Assembly: GCA_030147525.1 (NCBI GenBank)
Contig: JASBVF010000007.1
Location: 124,001 to 188,000, forward strand
DNA length: 64,000 nt
DNA from: Bacteroidota bacterium
GTDB lineage: Bacteria > Bacteroidota > Bacteroidia > Chitinophagales > Saprospiraceae
Direction: 5' to 3'
Part shown: piece after piece, positions 33,701-43,320 of the stretch
Layout of the letters: the number at the start of each line of letters is the position of its first letter
Position numbering within the stretch: position 1 is the first letter of the stretch
Notes under the pieces: generated by a model
What the model saw: only the letters and a program-made list of their open reading frames with translations
What the model was told of the DNA's origin: nothing
Databases searched by the model: none
Program-made: the position numbers and the translations under genes

Positions 33701-36629
33701 TTTTGAAATAACCGGTCTGTCTCCCGGCGAGGAGGTGACCATTGAAGTGCAGGCAATCGGGAACAGCGCTTGCGGTAATAGTTCAGCGACAGGGGTTTGT
33801 TCGGCGCAGGATTGCCCGAATGTTTCCATCGTCATTGACCCTGTGGACGATATTTGCCGCAGCGCTGCCAGCCCGGCTTTTGATCTGACAGCTACTGTGA
33901 CTGGCTCTGCCGGCAGCGGTACGTTGACCTGGTCGGGCAGTGGAATCGTTGACCCGGTAGCGGGGACGTTCGATCCTGGTCAGGCTACGGCGGGCGCCAA
34001 TGTTGTCACATTGACCTACAAGGAAGGCATTTGTTTTTTCAGTGAAAACCTGACAATCAACATCTTCGATACACCGGTTGCTGATTTTTCAGCACCAGCC
34101 GGTATCTGCGCAGGTGATTTGGCAACGGTAGCATTTACCGGTTCCGGTTCGGGTTTGACTTACAACTGGAACTTCGGTGGCGGCGCTGCCTCGCCAGGTA
34201 CCGGTCCGGGGCCGCACAACGTGAGCTGGGCGTCGGCCGGCTCCAAAGTTATTTCGCTATCTATGGAATCTGCGGACGGGTGCGTTTCACAAACAACACA
34301 AAAAACTGTGCAGGTTGATGCACCGCTGCAGGCACCTGTCATCAACTGCACCTCGACGACGACTTCTATTGAATTTTCATGGTCAAATGTTCCGGGAGCG
34401 AGCACTTACACCGTGACGATTCCGACGGGCCAGACCGGTACGCAACCAACGTCAACATCGTATCTGCTAACCGGCCTTCAGCCATCCGAAACCGTGGAGT
34501 TTGAGCTGACTGTCAGCGGGCCGGATGCGTGTCCTCCGGTGGTGGCTCAAGCGAGTTGTAGCACCAACCCCTGCCCGCAGATTTTGGTGGATGTGGAACC
34601 AGTAGCAGACTACTGCCTCGGCACGGCTACGCCCACTCAGCTGACAGCTAATATTAGCGGCAGCGACGGCTCAGGCTCCGGACTTTGGAGCGGCCCCGGC
34701 ATCATCAATGCGACGACCGGGACATTTAACCCAAATTCCGCCGGCTTTGGTCAGCATGTGGTTGTTTTCACCTTTGATGAAAAAGGCTGCGTATTCAAAG
34801 ACTCCATCACGATCGGAGTTTACCAGTCACCGGTTTCCAGTTTCCAGGCAGATGACGTCATTTGCTCGGATGAAAAAGCTACCGTCACTTTCTCCGGCAC
34901 GGCCGGAAGCGGGGCGGTTTACGCCTGGGATTTCGGCGGCGGCACTGCCACGCCCGGCACTGGCCCGGGGCCGCACGAAGTGAGTTGGACAACGCCAGGC
35001 GTAAAAAATATTTCGCTGACAGTGACGCAGGGTAATTGTTCTTCCACTGGTTTCAGTCAGCAAATTCAAGTGGATGAGGCACTGGTAACTCCGTCGTTTA
35101 CCTGTGAGGCGACCACGGAATCCGTGACTTTCACCTGGGATGAGGTGGACAATGCAACCGGCTACAGCGTAGCCGTGCTGAACGGACCCGCTGGTACGCA
35201 GGTTTCGCCCACATCTTACGAAGTAACAGGGCTAAGTCCCGGTCAGCAAACCGTCATTCAACTCACCGTGAATGGCAACACTGCCTGTCCGGAACCGGTA
35301 GTCCTCATGACGTGCTCTGCCGAGCCGTGCCCTGACGTATCCATTGCTATCGAATCGGTAGAACCACTCTGCCTGACCGGCCCTGACGATTCCATTGAGC
35401 TGGTGGCACACGTCATCGGCGCAGGATCCAACAGCTCTGGCAGCTGGAGCGGAGCGGGTATTATTGACCCTGCTCTGGGATTATTTGATCCGGAACAGGC
35501 AGGCGTAGGAACGCACACCCTCGTGTACACACACACGCAGGTTAACTGTAATTTTTCTGAAACAATTGATATCGAGGTACTTGCGCCACCGTCGGCGGAT
35601 GCGGGTGAAGATGCTGAGCTGACCTGCTGGGAACAGGACCAGGAAATACAACTTGGTGGCCCGGGAACGACAGTCGGGCCCAATATCTCGTATCTGTGGA
35701 TTGCTGACTTTGGAGATTTTCCCGGTACCCAAACCATTACGAATCCAAAAGTGACAGTCCCCGGTACCTACACGCTTGTCGTTTCGAATGGTGCACTTGG
35801 ATGCTCGTCCATGGATACGGTCATTGTGACATCCAGCCAGGAACTGCCGGTAGCGGATATATCCGTTTCTCCGATAAGTTGCCACGACAGCGACGATGCT
35901 TTCGTTGCCATCAATTCGGTAAGCGGTGGCGAGGCGCCTTACTTTTTCTCGCTGAACGGAGAGCCTTACATCTCGACGGACACTTTCCCGTACCTCGAAC
36001 CCGGCGACTACGAACTGATGGTCATGGACGCAGCGGGTTGCGAAAACATGGTGAGCTTCACCGTTCGGGACCCCGGCACGCTAACGATTGACCTGACGGC
36101 CAACCTGGTAGGTAAAAACCTGATCAAGGCGGGCGAAAGCATTCCGCTGGTTGCCATTGTCAGCTTGCCAATCGACAGCATCGACCTCATTCAGTGGTCG
36201 CATCCGGAATTGCTGGATTGCACGGGCTGCCTGAACCCGGTTGCTACTCCGCAGGAAACAACTACCTTCATCGTAACCGTAAATTCCAACGGCTGCGAGG
36301 TAAGCGACGAGCTCACGATTTTCGTGGAAGATAAGCCACTGGTGTACGTGCCCAACGCATTTTCACCGAACGCTGACGGTACGAACGATGTGTTCATGAT
36401 TTACGCCGGGCCTAGAGTTGCCAGGATCAAATCCTTCCTGGTATTCGACCGCTGGGGCGAAAAGGTTTATGAATTTCAGGATTTTCAAGCCAATGACCCA
36501 TCGAGGGGATGGGACGGTTCGTTTCGGGGGAACTTGCTGAACCAGGGCGTTTTCGTGTGGTTTGCCGAGATTGAACTGACAGATGGCAGCACCAAAGTCC
36601 TGGAAGGCGATGTTACCCTGATCCGGTAA
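30744..36629 (+). CDS. Giant secreted multidomain adhesin-like protein, type IX type B sorting domain (paralogue 1)
   Basis: The protein has 1961 residues. A signal peptide (1-23) is followed by a proprotein-convertase P-like domain (about 30-210; ITHTWIGDLSVSLTSPNG). Two Cys-rich segments with SWQGCDSIV and NWQGCDSVV follow. Then come four super-modules, each made of a PKD-like domain (YNWDFGGGTATPGTGAGPH), an FN3-like domain (FSWDAVPGATAYNVTV) and a third beta domain (LTWSGDGI...FDPAQA). Module Trp codons lie at 32649, 33408, 34167 and 34926, exactly 253 codons apart. The tail (about 1870-1961) is the gliding-motility-associated C-terminal domain (YVPNAFSPNADGTNDVF, FDRWGEKVYE, GVFVWFAEIELTDG). 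It is expected to be exported by the type IX system to the cell surface. Ligand unknown. Confidence 0.93.
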   Translation: MTGKSLILGLMLCFATLTPLFSQNCDCISTGNCPVPITDNGTFNGMLDVTVNGANDLGSNPLTSVCFTITHTWIGDLSVSLTSPNGTHYLLMADVNNNYGGCGTQQDNLEVCIVPGTNHPLTNNTEYQCNSAPCSVGTCCLNGNWTVACGGVVDPLTGALQAPNCDLNDFNTPGAPANGTWILTVNDVCNMDTGVLQNFTLNFANGTQSCISCDADGGVLDSISVTSCFGDPDLLLDIPPDYGNGSGPDSSNYAYAYVISQNGVILAIDSVADFTNQPEGVYQVCGLSYYIPDSAKIDMLIGLDTATAFAQVASQTAPFCGDFSLNCITVTVLPEIQPTLIDTTICAGSCIMVGGQSVCSSDTLILQSWQGCDSIVQVILTPIAPDTVSQAVTVCEGGCVTVGGQSYCAPGPHFVTLTNWQGCDSVVHLTMTERVVDAAINPANPPAITCTNSSVTLDGSSSTPSGAAFAWSGPNGFSSTQTSISVIIPGTYTLTITDNTLNPACTSTASVTVSDGILPPDISVVGSAPQVCAGASFDLSTLNVQDANNTDPVITFHSATPATPANKLSSTSVSPAATTTYYILATKGTCKDEISVVLNVLTPPTSDFSVTSPVCVNDAALVSHNGTATSNAVFTWDFDGGNASPGTGGGMQSVTWSTPGDKTVTLSVEENGCISTVHSETITVQGAIQDPVISCDVTTSSIEFSWENVLGASGYNVTLLSGTAGTHQPANNTYLVTGLNPGDQVSIQVEAVTSNVCGNTVASQTCTAQACPTVTIDIQPVSDICLTAATTAFDLSATVTGGNGNGVLTWSGDGITNAGSGTFDPAQANPGANSIVATYTQDNCIFTEQIIINVYETPVADFNVASTICVDDAATVTFTGSGSGLTYNWDFGGGTATPGTGAGPHQVTWPGSGSHTISLIVENANGCTSDAATATVVADEPLAEPVITCNATTSSVLFSWDAVPGATAYNVTVQSGHTGTQPSPTSFEITGLSPGEEVTIEVQAIGNSACGNSSATGVCSAQDCPNVSIVIDPVDDICRSAASPAFDLTATVTGSAGSGTLTWSGSGIVDPVAGTFDPGQATAGANVVTLTYKEGICFFSENLTINIFDTPVADFSAPAGICAGDLATVAFTGSGSGLTYNWNFGGGAASPGTGPGPHNVSWASAGSKVISLSMESADGCVSQTTQKTVQVDAPLQAPVINCTSTTTSIEFSWSNVPGASTYTVTIPTGQTGTQPTSTSYLLTGLQPSETVEFELTVSGPDACPPVVAQASCSTNPCPQILVDVEPVADYCLGTATPTQLTANISGSDGSGSGLWSGPGIINATTGTFNPNSAGFGQHVVVFTFDEKGCVFKDSITIGVYQSPVSSFQADDVICSDEKATVTFSGTAGSGAVYAWDFGGGTATPGTGPGPHEVSWTTPGVKNISLTVTQGNCSSTGFSQQIQVDEALVTPSFTCEATTESVTFTWDEVDNATGYSVAVLNGPAGTQVSPTSYEVTGLSPGQQTVIQLTVNGNTACPEPVVLMTCSAEPCPDVSIAIESVEPLCLTGPDDSIELVAHVIGAGSNSSGSWSGAGIIDPALGLFDPEQAGVGTHTLVYTHTQVNCNFSETIDIEVLAPPSADAGEDAELTCWEQDQEIQLGGPGTTVGPNISYLWIADFGDFPGTQTITNPKVTVPGTYTLVVSNGALGCSSMDTVIVTSSQELPVADISVSPISCHDSDDAFVAINSVSGGEAPYFFSLNGEPYISTDTFPYLEPGDYELMVMDAAGCENMVSFTVRDPGTLTIDLTANLVGKNLIKAGESIPLVAIVSLPIDSIDLIQWSHPELLDCTGCLNPVATPQETTTFIVTVNSNGCEVSDELTIFVEDKPLVYVPNAFSPNADGTNDVFMIYAGPRVARIKSFLVFDRWGEKVYEFQDFQANDPSRGWDGSFRGNLLNQGVFVWFAEIELTDGSTKVLEGDVTLIR

Positions 36630-36667
36630 CTTTCAAGCATTTTTTAACTCAATTCAAACATACTCCG

Positions 36668-36711
36668 AAGCGGCGGTGAATGGATAAACATCCTTCCCGC
36701 CGCTTTTTTTT
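36668..36711 (+). terminator. Rho-independent terminator after paralogue 1
   Basis: AAGCGGCGG pairs with CCGCCGCTT around a 20-nt loop and is followed by a run of eight T, 39 nt after the stop codon. Confidence 0.88.
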
Positions 36712-37244
36712 GGTCAAAAAGCCTTCGTCATTTTTTTTCTTCACTGATTGTAAATTTCACCAAATGCACCGTTTTCAGGATAAATATCTGCCGGCTTTCA
36801 AAAAAATATAACTTTTCAATCTTTAAAAAACAGGAGGCAAAGTTACCTTTACGCTTTCTGTTCAGGACTAGACTTACTCCGGGTTAAATATATAGTCAGC
36901 AATCAGCCGGCTTCTTACCTCATACAAGTTCTGTTGGACAGGCATTTCCAGACAACCATCGCCTTTTATTTTCACCCCCCGGAAAAACACATTTTTCAAA
37001 ACCGGCAAGGATAAAAACCGGCAGGATTTGAAAAAGTCTATTTCGCTGCCACCCATGAATTTTTCCTGAAAAAGGCAGTATCCAATACGTATCCTGAAAA
37101 TCATGAAAACATCTGCTGATCTGCGGGCAGCCCGTTAGACGGTTTTTTTTTGTTTAAAAAATTGACGTTAAGCACTTTAGAGAAATAAACCCAATTCAAA
37201 ATTCTTTGCGGCTTTCCCTGCGAGGCGCAAGTAACATTTTCAAA
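36712..37244 (+). other. Spacer between the two giant paralogues
   Basis: About 530 bp of AT-rich DNA with no convincing gene. A 76-codon minus-strand frame at 36874-37104 has no recognisable features. The terminator before it and this long spacer suggest that the second paralogue has its own promoter, though I cannot point to a clear -33/-7 pair. Confidence 0.45.
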
Positions 37245-40200
37245 ATGATAAAAAATCTACGGTTAGCGATACTGATATCACTGCTCCCTGCTCTTTCCCC
37301 ACTTTTTTCACAGCCCTGCGACTGTCTGAACACCGGAAACTGTCCTGTTCCGATCGAAGACAATGGCACTTTCTACGGCACGCTGGATGTCACCGTCAGC
37401 GGAGCGAATGATCTGGCAAGCTGCCCGCTTACCCAGGTTTGTTTTTCTATTACTCATACCTGGGTGGGCGACCTCAGCGTTACGCTCACTTCTCCGGGTG
37501 GCCTCAATTACCTGTTAATGGCCGACTCGAACAACGGCCCCGGAGGCTGCGGAACAGACGCTGACAATGTCGATGTTTGTATCACGACCGGCACCGGCAA
37601 CCCACTGACGAACAACACAGAGTACATGTGTAACCCGGGGCCCTGCTTTAGCGGAAATTGCTGTCTGACCGGCTTCTGGACGGTGCCCTGCGGCGGTGTG
37701 AGCGATCCGTTTTCCGGTGCTCAGCAGGCTCCGAACTGCGACCTCAACGACTTCAACCTACCCGGCCAGCCTGCCAACGGCACCTGGACGCTTGCAGTCA
37801 ACGACGTTTGCCAGCAGGATGTGGGCACGCTCAACAATTTCTCCCTGACGTTTGCCTGTGGCACCCAATCCTGCATCGTATGTTCGGCGGATGGCGGAAT
37901 GCTGCCGGGGCAGAGTGTTGCCAGTTGCTTCGGCGATCCTTCGCTTGCGCTGAACCTGAGCCCAATTTACAGCGGTCCTCCTCCGTCGCCGGGTGAATAC
38001 GGCTATGCCTACGTTATTTCACAAAATGGAGTGATCACCTCGATCAATCCAACTGCGGATATGTCATTTCAGCCGCCGGGCGTTTACTCGGTTTGCGGAA
38101 TTTCTTACGTGCTGACGGCCATCGGCGACGTGCAGTCGCTGGTGGGAATGAACCTCACCACGGCGCAAAACTTACTCAGCGGCGCAACTGCGCCTTTTTG
38201 CGCTGATTTTTCCGACAACTGCATCAACGTCACCATCGGTCCGGCCATTCCGCCCAGCTTTTTTGACACGCTGGTGTGCCTGGGCGATTGCATCGACTAC
38301 GGCGGGCAAATATTGTGCGGATCAGGTTCGGTGACTTTCCAGTCATGGTTGGGCTGCGACAGTGTTGTCAATGTGGTGATGATCCCGATTCCACCGATTT
38401 TCAGTGAGCAGAACGTTACGGTGTGTCAGGGGGATTGTATCACGATTAATAATCAGACTTACTGCCCGCCCGGTCCGCATGTTTTTACCGTCGAAAACTG
38501 GCAGGGCTGCGACAGTACTATCACGCTGACGTTTGATCAGATACTAACCACTGCCATCATCCTTCCGTTGAATCCGCCGCCTTTGTCCTGCGCTAACCCC
38601 GTGACAACCCTGGATGCGTTCAGCTCGATACCTGCCCTGGGGCCTGGTGTGATTTATTCCTGGAGCGGGCCCAATAATTTCAGTAGCACAGACCCGGTCA
38701 TCGGCGTAAGTACGCCCGGTGTTTACAACCTGATGGTGACCAACAACAGTGTGACACCGGCGTGTGTCTCCACGGCCTCAGTCACTATTACCGGTAATCA
38801 GAATGGCCCCAACCTGCAACTCAACAGCCAGCCGCCACCGATTTGCGTGGGTGCCTCATTTAATCTTGCGACCCTGAATGTCGTGGATTTGAACAATACC
38901 AACCCCACGATCACCTTCCACAGCGCAACGCCGGCAACACCGGCAAATCAGTTGCCGAATACCACGGTTTCACCCACGACCACTACGACTTACTACATTC
39001 TCGGAACGACCGGAAACTGTACGGATGAAATCCCCGTGACGGTAACCGTGAACCCTGTCCCCACTGCTGACTTTACGGTCACATCTCCAATCTGCATCGA
39101 CTCGGCAGCGACGGTAACCTACACGGGTACCGCAGGTAGCGGGGCTACGTTTAACTGGAATTTTGGCGGCGGAACGGCAACACCCGGCACCGGTCCGGGG
39201 CCTCACACGGTGGAGTGGGCCAGCGGCGGTACAAAAACCATCACCCTGGTCGTCACGCAGAATGGCTGTACCTCGGCATCCGTCAGCCAGACGGTTGCGG
39301 TGAATTCACAGATTCCGGCGCCGGTCGTTAATTGTCAGCCAATGACCAGTTCCATCACCTTCACCTGGAGCCCCATTCCCGGTGCAACCGGCTACAACGT
39401 GACCCCCGCAGTCGGCCCATCCGGTACGATGCTGAACGATACAACTTACCAGGTAACGGGACTTGACCCTGGTGAGCAGGTATCCATTTTTGTGGAAGCC
39501 ATCTCCGGGAATGCCTGCCCGGGTTCCAGTACGCAAATAACCTGCACGGCGCAGGATTGTCCGCCGGTCACTGTTTCGATCGCTCCGGTAGCGGATATCT
39601 GTCTTGACGGCACGGCAGGTCCCATTCAGTTGGTTGCTTCGCAAACCGGTGGCATGGGCGGCGGCGTTTACAGCTGGTCGGGGCCGGGAGTCAACCCGAT
39701 CACCGGCATGTTTAACCCGGCGAACGCCAACCCGGGAGCTAACAACATCGTCGTGACCTACGAGGAAGGCACCTGCCTCTACAATGCCACGAGAGTAATC
39801 AATGTCTTTCCGCAGCCTTCGGCAAATTTCAGCGTCACTTCGCCTATCTGCGTATCCGGCACCTCGACGGTCAATTACACGGGCAATGCTTCGAACAATG
39901 CCATTTTTACCTGGGACTTTGCCGGCGGGACAGCAACCCCGGGCACCGGCCCCGGTCCGCACTCGGTCAGCTGGCCGGATGGCGGCAGCTACATGATTTC
40001 ACTCATGGTGGAGGAAGATGGATGTGGATCAGACACGGTAACGCAGACGGTAACTGTTGAAAATCAGCTGCCCGCCCCCATCATCGATTGCGTAACAACG
40101 ACGGCAACCGTTGAATTTTTCTGGAATCAAATTCCCGGTGCCGGAGGCTACGATGTGGTCGTGGTAAGTGGAAATGGTACGGGTACGGCAACCTCCGATA

Positions 40201-43130
40201 CTTCCATGCTCTTTACCGGACTGACTCCCGGCGATGATGTGACCATTCAGGTGACGGTACTTAATCCGGGTGCCTGTGGCAACAGCTCGGCGCAGGAAAC
40301 CTGCATTGCGCAGGACTGTCCGCCTGTCACCATTGTCATTGATCCGGTAAGCACGATTTGTCTGGATGCTACCGCAATGCCATTTGATCTCACTGCCACC
40401 GTCAGCGGAGCGGCAGGCGGCGGTATGCTGACCTGGTCAGGTCCCGGCATCACCGATCCTGCTACAGGTACCTTCGATCCGAACATGGCCAACATTGGCG
40501 CCAATCAGATAACGGCGACTTACGAGGAAAGCAGTTGCCTTTTCACCCAGGGAATCACGATCAACGTCAGGGCGCAGCCCGTGGCGAGTTTCACCGTGGA
40601 AACACCGGTTTGTGAAAATGAATCCGCAACAGTTTCCTACACCGGAACCGTGCAGTCAGGCATCACCTTCGCATGGGACTTTGGAGGAGGCACAGCAGTT
40701 CCCGGTGGCACTAGCCAGGGTCCGCACAACGTAACCTGGCCGGATGCCGGCCCACATGATATTTCACTCACTGTGACGAATGCAAGCGGCTGTGTTTCGG
40801 AGATTTTTTCTGAAACAGTGCAGGTGGATGAGCCGATTGTTGCGCCGGCAATCACCTGCGTCACGACGACCTCAACCGTTCAGTTCAACTGGCCGGATGT
40901 GCCGGGCGTAACGGACCTCGACATCACCGTCGTGACCGGGCAGTCAGGCACTCAGCCAACGCCGAATTCTTTTTTGGTTGAAAACCTGGTGCCGGACGAT
41001 CAGGTGACGATTTCCATGCAACTGTCCAACAATGGCGCATGTCCGCCGGTGATGGTGCAACAAACCTGCGTAGCGAAGGAATGCCCCGCTATCGTTGTGG
41101 ATGTCCAGCCGGTTTCTCCGATTTGCATCGGCGCTGCCACGCCGGTTCAACTGACGGCCGATGTTACCGGAAGTGATGGAACAGGCTCTGGCGTATGGAG
41201 CGGCCCGGGCGTAAGCAACGGTAATTTTGATGCCACCGCAGCCGGTGTCGGCCAGCACGTGGTGACTTACACGTTTGAAGAAGTAAATTGCATTTACGAA
41301 GACTCAACGACGGTCGTTGTTTTCTCTGAACCGACTGCTGATTTCACGGCCACTGCCGTCATTTGTGTGGCGGATGCCGGCACGGTGACGTATACCGGAA
41401 ACGCATCGGCCAACGCTGCCTACACCTGGGATTTTGACGGAGGAACTGCAACGCCCGGCACTGGTCCCGGTCCGCATCAGGTGACCTGGCCGGCTCCCGG
41501 CAATTACCAAATTTCGCTGACCGTCGCTCAGGATGGCTGCGCTTCGACGGAATTTACCCAGAATGTGCAGGTGGATGCTGAACTGACCGCTCCGGTCGTC
41601 AACTGCAACTCGACTACCGAATCGGTGGAGTTTGTCTGGAATCAGGTGCCCGGAGCAACGGATTACGCCGTTCAGGTGCTTGCAGGCCAAACCGGAACGC
41701 AAACTTCGGACACCAGCTACTTCGTGTCCGGGCTGGTGCCCGGCGACGAGGTTACGCTGGAGTTGATCGTAACAGGTCCGACCGTTTGTCCGGCCATCGT
41801 TATTCAGGAAGCCTGCACGGCGATGGACTGCCCAACGGTTACGATTGATATCGCGCCGGTGGGGCCAATTTGTCTCACAGCTCAAACAGCAGTGATTGAC
41901 CTTGAAGCCAACGTGACCGGCGGCGGCGCCAGCGGTACAGGTACGTGGAGTGGCAACGGCATTGCCGACCCTGCTGCCGGTGTTTTCGACCCGGCCATAG
42001 CTGGCCCCGGGAATCACACCGTTACATTTAATTATGTTGAAAACAACTGCCCTTTCAGCGATGCGATCCAGATTCAGGTGTCTCCGCCACCGGTGGCCGA
42101 TGCTGGTCCTGACGCAACGATAACCTGCAAGGAGGACCAAACCGAAGCCGAATTGGGCGGTGCGGGCAGTTCTGCCGGCCCCGACATCTCCTACCTCTGG
42201 AGCGCTGCAGGCGGTCCGTTCCCCGGCGATTCAACTATTTTGAATCCGGTGGTGACAGAGCCGGGAACTTACACCCTGACCGTGATTAACACAGCACTTG
42301 GCTGTGAAACAACGGATGTCGTCGTTGTGGATGCCAGTCAGGATATCCCGGTTCCGGATATTTCACTCACGCCCATCAGTTGTTTTGGTGAAAATGACGG
42401 CGCCATCTCAATTGTATCCGTGACCGGCGGCGTGGAGCCGTATTTGTTTTCATTAAATGGAAGTACTTTTTCTGACATCACCACTTTCCAGCCATTGACG
42501 CCGGATGTGTATGAACTGGTCGTGATGGATGCTGCCGGTTGTGAAAATATGCTGACGCTCAACATTCCTCAGCCGCAGGAAGTGCATGTCGATCTGATCG
42601 TTTACATCGAAGGCGGCAATGTCCTGCATCTTGGAGACAGTGCGCAGTTGGCGGCGCTCATGACTATTCCGCTCGACAGTGTGGATGTGATCAACTGGGA
42701 GCCGGACTCGCTGCTCAGCTGCAACGGGTGCCCTAACCCCGTAGCCTATCCGGTTCAGACGACTACTTTTTCCGTAACGGTGGAAAGCAACGGATGCAGC
42801 GATAGCGATCAGGCAACTATTTTTGTTAGGAAAGACCGGGTGGTGTTTGTGCCAAATGCATTTTCACCCAACAACGATGGCATCAACGATATTTTTATGG
42901 TTTTTGCCGGGCCGCAGGTTGCACGGGTCAAGTCCTTCCTTGTTTTTGACAGGTGGGGCGAGACGGTATTCCAGTACTATGATTTTCCGCCCAACGAACC
43001 GGCTTACGGATGGGATGGTACCTACCGGAACAAGAAATTCAATCCTGCCGTTTTCACCTGGTTTGCTGAAATTGAGTTTGTGGACGGCGCAACGGATATT
43101 TTCGAAGGTGACGTCTCGTTAATGAGGTAA
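37245..43130 (+). CDS. Giant secreted multidomain adhesin-like protein, type IX type B sorting domain (paralogue 2)
   Basis: With the ATG at 37245 (MIKNLRLAILISLLPALSPLFSQ, a signal peptide) the protein is 1961 residues, the same length as its upstream paralogue; an in-frame TTG at 37206 would add 13 non-signal residues. The domain order is the same: P-like domain, Cys-rich segments with SWLGCDSVV and NWQGCDSTI, four PKD/FN3/third-domain super-modules, and the C-terminal sorting domain (FVPNAFSPNNDGINDIF, FDRWGETVFQ). Module Trp codons are at 39156, 39912, 40674 and 41427, i.e. 252, 254 and 251 codons apart. The high Thr, Pro, Gly and Val content fits an extracellular fibre-like protein. Tandem duplication is clear. 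Function inferred as adhesion or matrix. Confidence 0.93.
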   Translation: MIKNLRLAILISLLPALSPLFSQPCDCLNTGNCPVPIEDNGTFYGTLDVTVSGANDLASCPLTQVCFSITHTWVGDLSVTLTSPGGLNYLLMADSNNGPGGCGTDADNVDVCITTGTGNPLTNNTEYMCNPGPCFSGNCCLTGFWTVPCGGVSDPFSGAQQAPNCDLNDFNLPGQPANGTWTLAVNDVCQQDVGTLNNFSLTFACGTQSCIVCSADGGMLPGQSVASCFGDPSLALNLSPIYSGPPPSPGEYGYAYVISQNGVITSINPTADMSFQPPGVYSVCGISYVLTAIGDVQSLVGMNLTTAQNLLSGATAPFCADFSDNCINVTIGPAIPPSFFDTLVCLGDCIDYGGQILCGSGSVTFQSWLGCDSVVNVVMIPIPPIFSEQNVTVCQGDCITINNQTYCPPGPHVFTVENWQGCDSTITLTFDQILTTAIILPLNPPPLSCANPVTTLDAFSSIPALGPGVIYSWSGPNNFSSTDPVIGVSTPGVYNLMVTNNSVTPACVSTASVTITGNQNGPNLQLNSQPPPICVGASFNLATLNVVDLNNTNPTITFHSATPATPANQLPNTTVSPTTTTTYYILGTTGNCTDEIPVTVTVNPVPTADFTVTSPICIDSAATVTYTGTAGSGATFNWNFGGGTATPGTGPGPHTVEWASGGTKTITLVVTQNGCTSASVSQTVAVNSQIPAPVVNCQPMTSSITFTWSPIPGATGYNVTPAVGPSGTMLNDTTYQVTGLDPGEQVSIFVEAISGNACPGSSTQITCTAQDCPPVTVSIAPVADICLDGTAGPIQLVASQTGGMGGGVYSWSGPGVNPITGMFNPANANPGANNIVVTYEEGTCLYNATRVINVFPQPSANFSVTSPICVSGTSTVNYTGNASNNAIFTWDFAGGTATPGTGPGPHSVSWPDGGSYMISLMVEEDGCGSDTVTQTVTVENQLPAPIIDCVTTTATVEFFWNQIPGAGGYDVVVVSGNGTGTATSDTSMLFTGLTPGDDVTIQVTVLNPGACGNSSAQETCIAQDCPPVTIVIDPVSTICLDATAMPFDLTATVSGAAGGGMLTWSGPGITDPATGTFDPNMANIGANQITATYEESSCLFTQGITINVRAQPVASFTVETPVCENESATVSYTGTVQSGITFAWDFGGGTAVPGGTSQGPHNVTWPDAGPHDISLTVTNASGCVSEIFSETVQVDEPIVAPAITCVTTTSTVQFNWPDVPGVTDLDITVVTGQSGTQPTPNSFLVENLVPDDQVTISMQLSNNGACPPVMVQQTCVAKECPAIVVDVQPVSPICIGAATPVQLTADVTGSDGTGSGVWSGPGVSNGNFDATAAGVGQHVVTYTFEEVNCIYEDSTTVVVFSEPTADFTATAVICVADAGTVTYTGNASANAAYTWDFDGGTATPGTGPGPHQVTWPAPGNYQISLTVAQDGCASTEFTQNVQVDAELTAPVVNCNSTTESVEFVWNQVPGATDYAVQVLAGQTGTQTSDTSYFVSGLVPGDEVTLELIVTGPTVCPAIVIQEACTAMDCPTVTIDIAPVGPICLTAQTAVIDLEANVTGGGASGTGTWSGNGIADPAAGVFDPAIAGPGNHTVTFNYVENNCPFSDAIQIQVSPPPVADAGPDATITCKEDQTEAELGGAGSSAGPDISYLWSAAGGPFPGDSTILNPVVTEPGTYTLTVINTALGCETTDVVVVDASQDIPVPDISLTPISCFGENDGAISIVSVTGGVEPYLFSLNGSTFSDITTFQPLTPDVYELVVMDAAGCENMLTLNIPQPQEVHVDLIVYIEGGNVLHLGDSAQLAALMTIPLDSVDVINWEPDSLLSCNGCPNPVAYPVQTTTFSVTVESNGCSDSDQATIFVRKDRVVFVPNAFSPNNDGINDIFMVFAGPQVARVKSFLVFDRWGETVFQYYDFPPNEPAYGWDGTYRNKKFNPAVFTWFAEIEFVDGATDIFEGDVSLMR

Positions 43131-43156
43131 GCGGCTTTGCCGGAAAATTTTTAGAA

Positions 43157-43196
43157 AAAGTGACAACTGCGATGGATGGCGGTTGTCACTTTTTTA
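43157..43196 (+). terminator. Rho-independent terminator after paralogue 2
   Basis: AAAGTGACAAC pairs with GTTGTCACTTT around a 14-nt loop and continues into a T tract (TTTTTTATTT), 27 nt after the stop codon. Confidence 0.9.
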
Positions 43197-43320
43197 TTTC
43201 AGAATACTTCGCCTGGCTACCCACACAATTTTAGCAACAAGTTGCACATTGATTGCTATTGAAATCCGGATTTTCCCTACATTCCCATCCAATTTTTAAA
43301 ATTAAAACGAAGCCAGCAAA

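Noticed and set aside
36874-37104. 76-codon minus-strand ORF between the giant paralogues
   Set aside because: No signal peptide, motif or promoter; surrounded by AT-rich spacer.
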